Shown in pieces: positions 1 to 7,627 of a DNA stretch of 64,000 nt (position 1 is its first letter; every line of letters begins with the position of its first letter). The stretch covers positions 1-64,000 of the forward strand of contig VEPG01000008.1 of the NCBI GenBank assembly GCA_012026975.1. The letters run 5' to 3'. Below the pieces are notes generated by a model that saw only the letters and a program-made list of their open reading frames with translations, had not been told where the DNA came from and searched no databases. The DNA comes from Desulfuromonas sp. Its GTDB lineage: Bacteria > Desulfobacterota > Desulfuromonadia > Desulfuromonadales > BM103. A program made the translations under genes and the position numbers.

Positions 1-336
1 GTGTTCGCCTACATGCCGGAGGTGGTGACCTCCGGCCACCCGCACCGGCGCCTGTGCGACATCACCACCTGGCGCCAGTTCCATCGCCTGGCCGCCTACC
101 TGACCGATTCCTTCGACAGCGGCGACCGCAACATCCTGGTGGTGGCCGGGCTGACGCTCGACCATTCGGTCAAGCACAACACCTTCATTCCGCAGTTCGG
201 TTTCTGGATGGAGCAGGGGCGCGCCCTGCACGCCCGCTACTTCGGCCCCGCCGAACTGAACACCCTGCTCGCCGCCCAGCCGGTCTACCGCCCGCCGCAG
301 ACGTTTCTCGAATACGCCGGGGTGAGCCGGCCGTAG
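1..336 (+). CDS. C-terminal part of an unrecognised protein (cut by window start)
   Basis: The frame is open from base 1 to a TAG stop at 334-336 (111 codons). The GTG at base 1 is probably an internal codon, because no ribosome site can be seen. The visible part is soluble, without membrane segments, and contains a hydrophobic strand (NILVVAGLTL, about residues 44-53) and many aromatic residues. I do not recognise the family. It converges with the brnTA pair on the other strand, leaving only four bases between the stop codons. Confidence 0.55.
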   Translation: MFAYMPEVVTSGHPHRRLCDITTWRQFHRLAAYLTDSFDSGDRNILVVAGLTLDHSVKHNTFIPQFGFWMEQGRALHARYFGPAELNTLLAAQPVYRPPQTFLEYAGVSRP

Positions 337-340
337 GCCG

Positions 341-559
341 CTATGATGCCCACTGCATCTCAAGTTTGCGGTGGTTTTTTACACAATCCTGAAGGTAGAG
401 ATTGATCAGGCTCTGGTAAGGGATGCCGGCTTCCTCGGCCATTTGTTTGAAATACTCGATGATTTCCGGTTGAAGCCGCAACGTGACCTGTTTTTTCAGT
501 TGCTTCGCATATGGATTGCGTCGTGATTTCAGCTTCGAGAGATCATATTCCTTTTTCAT
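341..559 (-). CDS. brnA: BrnA-type antitoxin
   Basis: This 72-residue protein starts MKKEYDLSKLKSRRNPYAKQ and continues with KKQVTLRLQPEIIEYFKQMA and a GIPYQSLINLYLQDC segment. That is the ribbon-helix-helix arrangement of BrnA antitoxins, where the VTLRL strand contacts DNA and the two helices dimerise. A longer frame exists upstream, but the ATG at 559 has an AGGTGA site just before it and gives the normal family length. The gene follows brnT with a 4-bp gap, the usual brnTA order. BrnA neutralises the BrnT ribonuclease and, with it, usually represses the operon. Function is inferred from family and context. Confidence 0.88.
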   Translation of the reverse strand: MKKEYDLSKLKSRRNPYAKQLKKQVTLRLQPEIIEYFKQMAEEAGIPYQSLINLYLQDCVKNHRKLEMQWAS

Positions 560-563
560 GGGC

Positions 564-848
564 TCACCTCGGGTAATGTTTAGCCTCGTTTGCGGTTGCC
601 CTTCTGGCAGAGATGATCCTGATGGTCGCGTTCTCCGCACGATAGCAATGGCAGATCAGCAACGGTTTCAGAGAGGCGCTCAGCCCCAGCAGCAGAAAGC
701 GGGCTTCCCACTCTGAATGCTCGTCGTCATAAAACTCAACTGCTTCCTCATCATAAAAGACCGTCAGCGCCTCCTCAAAAGAGACCCCATGCTTGCGCAG
801 ATTGGCGGCAGCCTTAAAATCATTCCATTCGAAGCGCAGTTCATTCAT
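564..848 (-). CDS. brnT: BrnT-type ribonuclease toxin
   Basis: This 94-residue protein has the BrnT pattern: FEWNDFKAAANLRKHGVSF near the N terminus (residues about 6-24), an ALTVFYDEEAVEFYDDEHSE strand-turn, then a region ending RIISARRAT with the conserved Arg residues of the RelE-like RNase fold. BrnT toxins cut RNA and slow growth when not bound by BrnA. The start at 848 was chosen because MNELRFEWN matches the family and because a longer start at 920 would place the promoter inside the gene. The -10 element is so close that the transcript may be nearly leaderless. Confidence 0.88.
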   Translation of the reverse strand: MNELRFEWNDFKAAANLRKHGVSFEEALTVFYDEEAVEFYDDEHSEWEARFLLLGLSASLKPLLICHCYRAENATIRIISARRATANEAKHYPR

Positions 849-851
849 AAC

Positions 852-871
852 TACAATATATTTACATTGTA
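852..871. promoter_or_regulatory. Inverted repeat, probable BrnA operator
   Basis: TACAAT (852-857) and ATTGTA (866-871) form an inverted repeat with an 8-bp spacer. It overlaps the -10 element and spacer of the promoter reading into brnT, as expected for autorepression by a ribbon-helix-helix antitoxin. Binding itself is inference. Confidence 0.55.
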
Positions 872-881
872 ATTTCGTCAA
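853..881 (-). promoter_or_regulatory. Promoter of brnTA
   Basis: On the minus strand a TTGACG -35 element (876-881) is followed after 17 bp by TATTGT (853-858). The predicted start point falls at or within a few bases of the brnT ATG at 848, so the message may have almost no leader. Confidence 0.5.
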
Positions 882-936
882 GCAGGCGGGTGGGCTTGGC
901 GACACGCCGTAAACGGGCATTATTCATTCGCCACCC

Positions 937-1554
937 TCAGCGCCACGCGCTGCCATCCCACCGACACAGGGTAAAATGCCCGGGACGGGTTGCGCTCAAG
1001 GCAAAGGCTTGGGTGCCGTCGGCCAGGTAGACGGCCCCAGGGCCCATGGAGCTGTATCCCTGCTGGTCGAACTTGAGACAGGGCCGGCCATTGCACGGCG
1101 CATAGTCGGCGGTACCGAAGGTGATGGCGTCCGTCGGCGCTCCGGCTTGATTGCTGCACGCCTTGCGATCAATCCCCGCACCCCAGCCGAAGCGTACCGC
1201 CGGCGGCAGTTCACGGGTCCAGATCCGCCGGGACTCCCCCTCCTCCGGCCGGCCGTCGCCATCGGCATCCTGCCAGTCGAACAGGACGTAGCGCTGCGCG
1301 TCCGGCTCGAAGACCAGAAAACTTCGTGCCGTCACCAACGCTCCGCCGCTGAAGACGTAGCCCCCGCCCCGTTCGGCACGGGCCTGGGCTTCCTTGAAAT
1401 CCTCGAGGACCTGCTGGGCTCCGCGCCACACCTGCCAACGCTGCAGGACCTCCGCGGACCCCCAGGTTCCGGCCGTCAGCAGAATGCCGATGATGGCCAG
1501 CACGATCAGCAGTTCGATCAGCGTTATGCCACGCATGCCGCCGGCCATTGTCAT
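937..1554 (-). CDS. FimT/GspH-type minor pseudopilin
   Basis: Last gene of the minor-pilin operon, 205 residues. A short leader is followed by a class III prepilin cleavage site and hydrophobic helix, RG-ITLIELLIVLAIIGILL, with the conserved Glu five residues into the mature chain. The rest is a globular domain with four cysteines and a GDGRPEEGE-like loop. GspH/FimT proteins sit at the tip of type IV pili or type II secretion pseudopili, and PilD-type peptidase would process this one. The start at 1554 makes an ATGA overlap with the stop of the PilY1 gene; an ATG at 1566 is also possible. Confidence 0.82.
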   Translation of the reverse strand: MTMAGGMRGITLIELLIVLAIIGILLTAGTWGSAEVLQRWQVWRGAQQVLEDFKEAQARAERGGGYVFSGGALVTARSFLVFEPDAQRYVLFDWQDADGDGRPEEGESRRIWTRELPPAVRFGWGAGIDRKACSNQAGAPTDAITFGTADYAPCNGRPCLKFDQQGYSSMGPGAVYLADGTQAFALSATRPGHFTLCRWDGSAWR

Positions 1555-3362
1555 CGCACCCGCCACGAGAGGACTCTGACCCGGCCAGGAGCGGCGCTTC
1601 CCGCCGCCGGCAGGGGATCACCGTACTGTTCGACCTGCCCCGCCAGGGAAACCGTGACTACGGCGCCCGAGACCACGACCGGTCCGCCGGACGGCGACCC
1701 CGCCAGAACGGTACTGCCCGAAAGCGTGCCGTCGGCAGCCATCACCAGCAGCCGGCCTGCGGTTCCTTCCGCGCCGGTGCCGACGCCAAGGTAGCTCCGC
1801 CCGAAACGGTCAAGGACCGGGGCGCCCCACAGTTTCTCCCCCGGCGCCAGCGGCTGCGTCCAGAGCAGCCGGGCGCTTTCCGCCAGGATCTCCACGGCGT
1901 AAACGGCGTAGCCACGGTTGTCGGCAACCTCGTCAGCGCCGGTCCCGAACAGCACCAGCCGGTCGCGGACCGCCAGCCCCGCGCCGATCGGCTCGGCAGT
2001 TCCACCCGGCGTCTGCCACAGCGGTCCGCCGCCGCGCGGCGCGCCGCTCTCCGGATCGAGCACCCACAGCCGCCCGGCGAGGTCGCCGAAGACGACGCCG
2101 GCGACCTCGCCGTAGCTGGTGGTCAACAATGACGGCAGCGAGGGTGGCGCGGCAAGTTCGGCCGCCGCACCCCCATATTGGCTGGAATATCTCCACAGCA
2201 GGCGGCCGTCGAGCAGGTCGAGGGAACAGGCCAGCACCCCGTAGCTGCCGGCGCGCGGGGCGGGGGTTCCCTCCGCATCGATCCGGCCCGAAGTGCCAAA
2301 GGTCAGGAAGACCCGGGGTGCGGGGTTGGCCCACCCCCCCGTCCATCCCAGCGCCGCACCGCGCGACCGCCCCGGGCCAAGCTCCGCCAGAGCGGTTTCC
2401 CACAGGAGCCGCGGCGCACGGGGATCGGTGACATCGAGGGCAAAGACCACCCCCCGGTTCAGAAGCTGTACGCTGGCGGTCCCGACCAGGATGGTGCGCC
2501 ATTCCCGAAAACCGTCGCCGTCACTGTCGACGAACAGATCGCTGACAACCGGAGAGCCGTCGACATGCACGGCCGGCGGCGCTCCGGGCCGGTCGAACGG
2601 CTGAGCCCGCAGATGAGGGAGCAGGCTCCCCGGCAGGTAAGCCCACAGTTCCCGGCCGCACTCGACCGCCGCGTGATCGTAGCCCGCGCCGACAGGCTCC
2701 CGGCGACCGGCCAGGATCGCATGCAGCAGACCATCCTCCGCGCCGACATAGAGCAACTGGTCGCGGTTGACAGCAGTGACCGCCATCGAACCGGCCCCAA
2801 CCAGGGTTGGAGATGAACGGCTGATCGCCCCCAGCCGGTTGAGACGATCGCCGCTCCCCGCCGGCTCGGCCACCGAGGTGCCGAGCCGACCGCGCACGGC
2901 GTTGATCAGCGCCGCTGCCTCGGCGATGCTCGCGGCACCAAGGAACGGCCGCAGCGCATGAGCCGCCCGTGCTTCGAAGCTCAGCAGCTGGTAGCCCTGC
3001 GCGGCATCGAGATTGGTAAAGATCAACCGCTGCCCGGAATTGTCGTTGAATTGCGGGGGCAGGGACGCAATTCCGGGATCGGTCAACGGCGGCAAGGCGG
3101 CGCCAGGCACGGGAACCCATTCCGCGGCATCCCACAGGCGAGCCCGTCGATCGCCGCTCAGGGTAAAAGCGCGCAGATGACCGACCCGTTCGGCATCTTC
3201 ATAACTGGCGACATAGAGAATGCCGTCCGCGACCACCGCCGCCGTGGAGACAACTTCCCGGGGCTCGGCTGTTAAATCAAGGGCATGACCGAGTGCCGGC
3301 GGCAGCGGGATCAGCAGCAACAGGGCGTAGCGGCATAATGACAGGTGAACTTTCCTCGCCAT
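1551..3362 (-). CDS. PilY1-like beta-propeller tip protein (short form)
   Basis: This 603-residue secreted protein has a signal peptide (RYALLLLIPLPPALGHA, residues 11-28). A domain matching the C-terminal PilY1 propeller follows, including repeated hydrophobic strands, VDGSPVVSDLFVD and an EF-like calcium loop DSDGDGFREW. PilY1 proteins sit at the pilus tip with the minor pilins and control adhesion, sensing or retraction. Family members in Pseudomonas and Neisseria are about 1000 residues or more because of an N-terminal von Willebrand-type region, and that part is absent here. The gene lies between pilX and fimT-like genes, 7 bp after pilX. Confidence 0.78.
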   Translation of the reverse strand: MARKVHLSLCRYALLLLIPLPPALGHALDLTAEPREVVSTAAVVADGILYVASYEDAERVGHLRAFTLSGDRRARLWDAAEWVPVPGAALPPLTDPGIASLPPQFNDNSGQRLIFTNLDAAQGYQLLSFEARAAHALRPFLGAASIAEAAALINAVRGRLGTSVAEPAGSGDRLNRLGAISRSSPTLVGAGSMAVTAVNRDQLLYVGAEDGLLHAILAGRREPVGAGYDHAAVECGRELWAYLPGSLLPHLRAQPFDRPGAPPAVHVDGSPVVSDLFVDSDGDGFREWRTILVGTASVQLLNRGVVFALDVTDPRAPRLLWETALAELGPGRSRGAALGWTGGWANPAPRVFLTFGTSGRIDAEGTPAPRAGSYGVLACSLDLLDGRLLWRYSSQYGGAAAELAAPPSLPSLLTTSYGEVAGVVFGDLAGRLWVLDPESGAPRGGGPLWQTPGGTAEPIGAGLAVRDRLVLFGTGADEVADNRGYAVYAVEILAESARLLWTQPLAPGEKLWGAPVLDRFGRSYLGVGTGAEGTAGRLLVMAADGTLSGSTVLAGSPSGGPVVVSGAVVTVSLAGQVEQYGDPLPAAGSAAPGRVRVLSWRVR

Positions 3363-3369
3363 CTCCGGT

Positions 3370-3927
3370 TCACTCCCGCAAGTGAAAGGTGGTCACCGGA
3401 GCCGACCACGGTTCGGCGAGTCCGTCCACGGGCGCCTGCCCGCTGCGCCAGGCGTCGCTGCCGCCCTGACGGTAGCCGGTGGGCGTGCCGGCATCGAACC
3501 CGCACAGGCTTTCGACCAGCACATCGGGGCCGTTGGCCGGGCGGGCGCGGGCGAGGACCAGCAGTTTCAGGTCGTTGTCGCGCCGCGGGTCGGCATCGCC
3601 ATCGGGGTTATCGCGCAGGTAGATATCGACCGCTACGCCACCGACCACGGTGCTGAAGGCCGGCGTGTCCGGATAACGTTCTCCGACGGGGGCCCCGGCA
3701 AGGTAGTTCGCCCATCCTGATGACGCCGGATAGGTTGCCGCCAGCCGATGCCGGGCCCATTCAATGCCAGCCCCGGCAGCCTGCAGCGCCTGATCGCGGG
3801 CTCCGGCGAGAGCCACCCCGCGGGTGGCGCGGATGACCTTTTCACTGAGCATCAGCGCCAGCACCAACAGCAGAGCCAGCAGAAAGAGCACGGTCACCAG
3901 TGCCATGCCGCGTTCACGGCAGCGCAT
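3370..3927 (-). CDS. PilX-type minor pilin
   Basis: This 185-residue protein starts MRCRERGMALVTVLFLLALLL, with the short basic leader and hydrophobic N-terminal helix of the PilX N-terminal domain. The mature chain would begin MALVTVLFLL and lacks the usual Glu at position five, which is common in PilX/GspK-like subunits. The C-terminal part holds a DNPDGDADPRRDND acidic loop. PilX interacts with PilV, PilW and PilY1 in the tip complex. The gene overlaps the end of pilW by 14 bp, which supports translational coupling. Confidence 0.78.
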   Translation of the reverse strand: MRCRERGMALVTVLFLLALLLVLALMLSEKVIRATRGVALAGARDQALQAAGAGIEWARHRLAATYPASSGWANYLAGAPVGERYPDTPAFSTVVGGVAVDIYLRDNPDGDADPRRDNDLKLLVLARARPANGPDVLVESLCGFDAGTPTGYRQGGSDAWRSGQAPVDGLAEPWSAPVTTFHLRE

Positions 3928-4852
3928 GGTTTTTCACCTCGATCATTTCACTGACCGCTATTCGCCGAAAGGCATCGTTGTAGGGACCGTAACCGCGATT
4001 GCCCAAACGGTAGATGTCGCGGTCGCGATAGTCATTATCGGGGCGCAGGTCGCGCACCAGCAACGACACCCGGATCCCGCGCACGGCCCGCGGATCTTCC
4101 GGGACATCGACAATCCGGCCGTCGGCCAGCAAATATTCGAACTGCAGACCGTCGACGGCATCGTCAAGAATTTCATCGCTGGTGAAATCGTCGCAGCGCA
4201 GGCGGTTGAAACCGCCGGAGGGAGAAAGGTGATAGCGGTGGGCACGCAGGCCGAGTAGTTCGGTGCCCGCCGGCACCGGCACCGCCACTCCGTCAAGCAG
4301 CTGCAGCGACTGACCGGCACTGCCGACCGGATAGCAGGTGCGGTGATTCGCCAGCACCACGTGGCTGATGGCTTCCGGTGCCGGCCGGATTTCGCGCGAA
4401 GAACCCGGAGACTGGTTGGGACGCCGATCAAGAAGGAGCGAGAGCGCTCCGGCGCCGGCTGGCTGAGAGAGCTGCAGGGGAGGGAAAAACGATTCCGCCT
4501 TGATCACAGTCAGCGCATCATCATTCCCTGTGCCGCCGTCTTCGGGGAGCAGGGCCTGCGCCAGCGTTTCGACCGGATTGCCCGGAACGCTGTCGTGCAC
4601 CACCATGGGGGGTGCGCCACTGGCCCGCCGCGGGGCCGCTCCGACCTGGAAGGCCGCAGTGCGCAGATCGTCGCCAAGAAAGCGCAGCAACCGGCCGGCC
4701 CGGCCCTGCAGATCGGTACGGCTGACTTCGGCCAGACCTCGGGATTGCAGGGAAAAAACCGCCGGCAGCACGATGGTGCCGACCAACGCCGCCAACCCCA
4801 TGGCCACCAGCAGTTCCACCAGGGAATGCCCGCGGCAGGCAAGACCGGTCAT
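3914..4852 (-). CDS. PilW-type minor pilin
   Basis: This 312-residue prepilin has a seven-residue leader and processing site (ACRG-HSLVELLVAMGLAALVG), with Glu at position five of the mature chain. A long globular domain follows, of the length usual for PilW. It starts in an ATGA overlap with the stop of the upstream pilV gene. PilW joins PilV and PilX in the minor-pilin complex that primes type IV pilus assembly and carries PilY1 to the surface. Assignment rests on the N terminus, size and operon order. Confidence 0.78.
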   Translation of the reverse strand: MTGLACRGHSLVELLVAMGLAALVGTIVLPAVFSLQSRGLAEVSRTDLQGRAGRLLRFLGDDLRTAAFQVGAAPRRASGAPPMVVHDSVPGNPVETLAQALLPEDGGTGNDDALTVIKAESFFPPLQLSQPAGAGALSLLLDRRPNQSPGSSREIRPAPEAISHVVLANHRTCYPVGSAGQSLQLLDGVAVPVPAGTELLGLRAHRYHLSPSGGFNRLRCDDFTSDEILDDAVDGLQFEYLLADGRIVDVPEDPRAVRGIRVSLLVRDLRPDNDYRDRDIYRLGNRGYGPYNDAFRRIAVSEMIEVKNHALP

Positions 4853-5223
4853 GGTCGGGAGCGGATGGTCTGTAATAGATAGCGGTGGGTCTGACCGGCG
4901 GCCTGCCAGTTCGCGGTGACGGTCAGACGGGTCTGTCCCGCTTCAGGCAGATCGACTTCCACGGTGTTCACCACCTGGATGGCCCCGCCACCAAACGGCA
5001 GGCCGTCAAAGGCTGGCAATGCCCCGTAATCGGCAACCTGGAGGGCGGCCATCGACTCTCCGGCCAGGCGCCGGGCCTCGCCATGCAAGGCATTGCGCTG
5101 ACCGGTCCGCATGCCGCTCAGCAGCAGTGGCACCAGCCCCATACTGGCAATCAGAAAGATCGCCAGTGAAACCATCACCTCAACCAGGGAAAATCCTTGC
5201 TGACGATATCGCGACCAATGCAT
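4849..5223 (-). CDS. PilV-type minor pilin
   Basis: First gene of the pilus operon. The ATG at 5223 is preceded by a strong GGAGGGGG site and gives 124 residues beginning MHWSRYRQQG-FSLVEVMVSL; a start 30 bp upstream is less likely. The prepilin peptidase site is G-F with Glu at mature position five. PilV/PilI-type pseudopilins are this short. The operon continues pilW, pilX, pilY1 and fimT-like with overlaps or tiny gaps. No major pilin or assembly ATPase gene is present nearby, so the core machine must be encoded elsewhere. Confidence 0.78.
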   Translation of the reverse strand: MHWSRYRQQGFSLVEVMVSLAIFLIASMGLVPLLLSGMRTGQRNALHGEARRLAGESMAALQVADYGALPAFDGLPFGGGAIQVVNTVEVDLPEAGQTRLTVTANWQAAGQTHRYLLQTIRSRP

Positions 5224-5280
5224 CGCCCCCTCCACAACATGGCATAATGGCAAAAGGTCTCTTGCCAGCAGAGCAACCCC

Positions 5281-5967
5281 TCACCCCATCAGTCCCCGGT
5301 CCGCCAGGCTGACGTAGCAGCCGCGGCCGATGATCACGTGATCGAGGACCCGCACCCCCATCAATTCTCCGGCTTCGCGCAGGCGACCGGTCAGTTCCAG
5401 ATCCTCGCGACTCGGGGTCGGATCGCCGGACGGATGATTATGAACGAGGAGAACTGCCGCCGCCGATTCACGAACCACCGGCGCGAAGACCTCGCGCGGA
5501 TGGACGATACTGGCGTTCAGACTCCCCTCGGAGACTCGGACCTCGCGCAGCAGACGGTTTTTGCTGTCGAGCAGCAGGGTCAGAAAGACCTCTTTGCGGT
5601 AGTCGCGCAGGCGCTCGTGGAAATGGGCAAAGACCTCGCCGGAGGTAGTGAACCGTTCGCCGGGACGCAGCGGCGTGGCCGCCAGCCGGCGGGCCAATTC
5701 AAAGACCGCCAGCAGCTCCGCTGCCTTGGCCGGGCCAATGCCGGCAACCGTGCGGAGTTCCGCTGCCGTGGCTGCAGCAAGGATCCGCAGCGAACCAAAA
5801 CGGGTGAGCAGTTGGCGGGCAAGATCGAGAGCACTGGTACGAGGGGAGGAATGCCCGGTGCGCAGGATCAGGGCGAGCAATTCCGTGTCGCCAAGGGCCG
5901 CCGGGCCGGCATGCAGCAACTTCTCCCGTGGACGATCGTCCACGGGCCAGTCCTTGATGCGGGACAT
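5281..5967 (-). CDS. radC: RadC/JAB-domain DNA metalloprotein
   Basis: This 228-residue protein has the RadC layout: an N-terminal UPF0758 helical region (DRPREKLLHAG), a helix-hairpin-helix (VAGIGPAKAAELLAVFEL, about 70-87), then the JAB metal domain with the HNHPSGDPTPSREDLELT signature (about residues 174-191) carrying the two His and the Asp. The start at 5967 has GAGGAGGGG before it; the frame runs further upstream without a better start. RadC was named for repair, but its true role is unsettled and it is often linked to recombination or mobile DNA. Confidence 0.9.
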   Translation of the reverse strand: MSRIKDWPVDDRPREKLLHAGPAALGDTELLALILRTGHSSPRTSALDLARQLLTRFGSLRILAAATAAELRTVAGIGPAKAAELLAVFELARRLAATPLRPGERFTTSGEVFAHFHERLRDYRKEVFLTLLLDSKNRLLREVRVSEGSLNASIVHPREVFAPVVRESAAAVLLVHNHPSGDPTPSREDLELTGRLREAGELMGVRVLDHVIIGRGCYVSLADRGLMG

Positions 5968-6096
5968 CGTCCCCTCCTCGTGCGGCAGGGCCGCCAGATC
6001 AATGCAGAAAGTAAAGCAGGGCAACCCAATAACATAAAATTATTTCATGATTCAAGACTAATTTTACGGATTGCGTAAACGATATCGACACACAAA

Positions 6097-6132
6097 CAAC
6101 AGGGACCGGCCCTTGCGGGTCGGTCCCTGTTG
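6097..6132 (-). terminator. Hairpin terminator after the ferritin/cytochrome genes
   Basis: Arms 6097-6112 and 6117-6132 pair over 16 bp with one mismatch (a G-T wobble on one strand) around a TTGC loop. Read on the minus strand the hairpin follows the small cytochrome gene and is followed by a T-rich stretch (TTTGTGTGTC). Confidence 0.7.
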
Positions 6133-6150
6133 TCAAAACGCACGCCGTGG

Positions 6151-6480
6151 TCAGCGCGGCGATGAGGCGGACTGTCCCTCTCCCTTGAGCGGCGACCCCC
6201 AGAACGTGCCAAGCACTTTGCGGTCGCGCTCGCTGATGATCGCTCCGCGCTCGATCATCCTGCGGAGCAGAGCATCAAGGTCGGCCTGATTGCGCATGGC
6301 CGCATCGACCCGTTCGCGGGTATGGCAGATCGTGCAGCGCTTCTCGATGATCTCCTGAAAGGTTGCTCCTCCCTCGAGACGAGGCGTTTTTCCCGGCGTC
6401 GCTGATACGGCAGCTCCCGCCGGGGCTCCCGTCAGGAGCGCAAGCAGGCCGAGGCCGAGGAACACTTTATTCGCGGACAT
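6151..6480 (-). CDS. Small exported monohaem cytochrome c-like protein
   Basis: This 109-residue protein has a signal peptide (KVFLGLGLLALLTGAPAGAA) and one haem-binding CTICH motif in KRCTICHTRERVDAAMRN, followed by a short helical region and no obvious distal Met ligand beyond MRN/RRMIE. It would be matured in the periplasm. Two starts are possible: 6480, giving a 14-bp overlap with the upstream ferritin-like gene, or 6501, giving 35 bp. I prefer 6480 for its signal peptide, although neither has a clear ribosome site. The gene is co-transcribed with the ferritin-like gene. The electron partner is unknown. Confidence 0.72.
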   Translation of the reverse strand: MSANKVFLGLGLLALLTGAPAGAAVSATPGKTPRLEGGATFQEIIEKRCTICHTRERVDAAMRNQADLDALLRRMIERGAIISERDRKVLGTFWGSPLKGEGQSASSPR

Positions 6481-6964
6481 AGGTGTCGATATCGGTTTCA
6501 TGAACCATCGCCATAAGATGAGCGTATTCCGATTCGATGAGGGCGAAATGGTTCTCGGTTTCCACCGCCATCCGTTCGAAGACGCCGCGCACCGCGGGAT
6601 CGACGATCTTGGCGGCGGTCAGGCGCAGGTTCTTGGCCAGATCTTCCTCTTCCTGCAAGGCAATCTGCATCGCCTTGCGCTCATGGATGTTCTCGTTCAG
6701 CGCCTTCTCCAGCTGGCGCAGCATGGCATGCTCGGTTTTCGCCGGGCGGGCCATGAATTCGTCGAAGGAACCGAGATCCTTGCCGGGGTAAATCTTGAAA
6801 AAGTGCCCGGCGTGCTCATGTTCTTCCTTGGCGAGCAGGTCGAAGACCTTGCGGCCGCGCTCGTTTTTGGTCAGGGCGGCAGCTTTTTTGTAAAAATCCA
6901 TCACATCCTTTTCGGTCTGGATGGCGAGGCGGATCGCCTCCTGCATGTTGAATTCCTGGGTCAT
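6467..6964 (-). CDS. Ferritin-like (rubrerythrin-type) diiron protein
   Basis: This 165-residue all-helical protein carries the four-helix diiron ligand pattern: Glu in TEKDVMDFYKK, KEEHEHAGHFF (ExxH), Glu in LQEEEDLAKN, and ETENHFALIESEY (ExxH). No rubredoxin-type CxxC domain is attached. Such proteins usually reduce peroxide or handle iron in anaerobes. A strong AAAGGAGAG site precedes the ATG. The coding end overlaps the next gene, a small cytochrome c-like protein, so the two are probably translated together. Confidence 0.85.
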   Translation of the reverse strand: MTQEFNMQEAIRLAIQTEKDVMDFYKKAAALTKNERGRKVFDLLAKEEHEHAGHFFKIYPGKDLGSFDEFMARPAKTEHAMLRQLEKALNENIHERKAMQIALQEEEDLAKNLRLTAAKIVDPAVRGVFERMAVETENHFALIESEYAHLMAMVHETDIDTYVRE

Positions 6965-7092
6965 GGCTTTCTCTCCTTTGGCTCAAGTCGGGTTTTGTAT
7001 GACAACCATGTCGGTTGACTGCACTTGAGAACGTTTTACCAAGAGATTACCGTGCTCTTCACGTCTGTCAATTTTCCCGACAACGGATGAAT

Positions 7093-7479
7093 TCAAGGGG
7101 CCGTCCCGGCGCTTAAGCGTTTGATCCAGCGCTCAAGCACCGCGCCACTTTTCTCTGGCAGGTTGAGAAAACGCAGGCCCATTCCAGGCTCGAATTTTCC
7201 ACCCCGTTCGAAGCGGCGCTTCCAGACCACCTCACAGCGGCACTGCAAAACGAACGGATCCGGGGGTGGGAACGTCACCTGCAGGTCGAACTGTTCTCCG
7301 GGTTCGCGCGGGCTCACCGTGGCAATGAATACCCCCCCGCGGCTGATATTGCGGGCATAGCCGAAAAAGGTTTTGCGCCCGTCATCGCAGGGCAGCTTCT
7401 CGACGATCAGCGGCACCCGCAGGTTGCTGCGCGGATCTTTCTGCTCCACCGGGTATCCCGGCTTTTTCTCGTTGTCCAT
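7093..7479 (-). CDS. PilZ-domain protein
   Basis: This 128-residue single-domain protein has the two c-di-GMP contact motifs: RxxxR as RSNLR (residues about 17-21) and the NxSxxG motif as NISRGG (about 44-49). Beta strands with VVWKRRFERGGKFEPGMGLRF follow. PilZ proteins bind c-di-GMP and alter motility or surface behaviour. The gene stands alone, reading away from pcnB, so its target cannot be told from context. Confidence 0.85.
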   Translation of the reverse strand: MDNEKKPGYPVEQKDPRSNLRVPLIVEKLPCDDGRKTFFGYARNISRGGVFIATVSPREPGEQFDLQVTFPPPDPFVLQCRCEVVWKRRFERGGKFEPGMGLRFLNLPEKSGAVLERWIKRLSAGTAP

Positions 7480-7627
7480 GATCGACCGTTCGTTATGGCG
7501 TTGGCAAGCGTCCGCATATTATCACAGCTTTTCCGCTTGGGAGCGAAGAAACCATGCGCACCACCGGCTTTCCTCGCGGCGCACTTTCTGCTATAACGCA
7601 CTGGATGCCGCACGGCACGCCACCATC

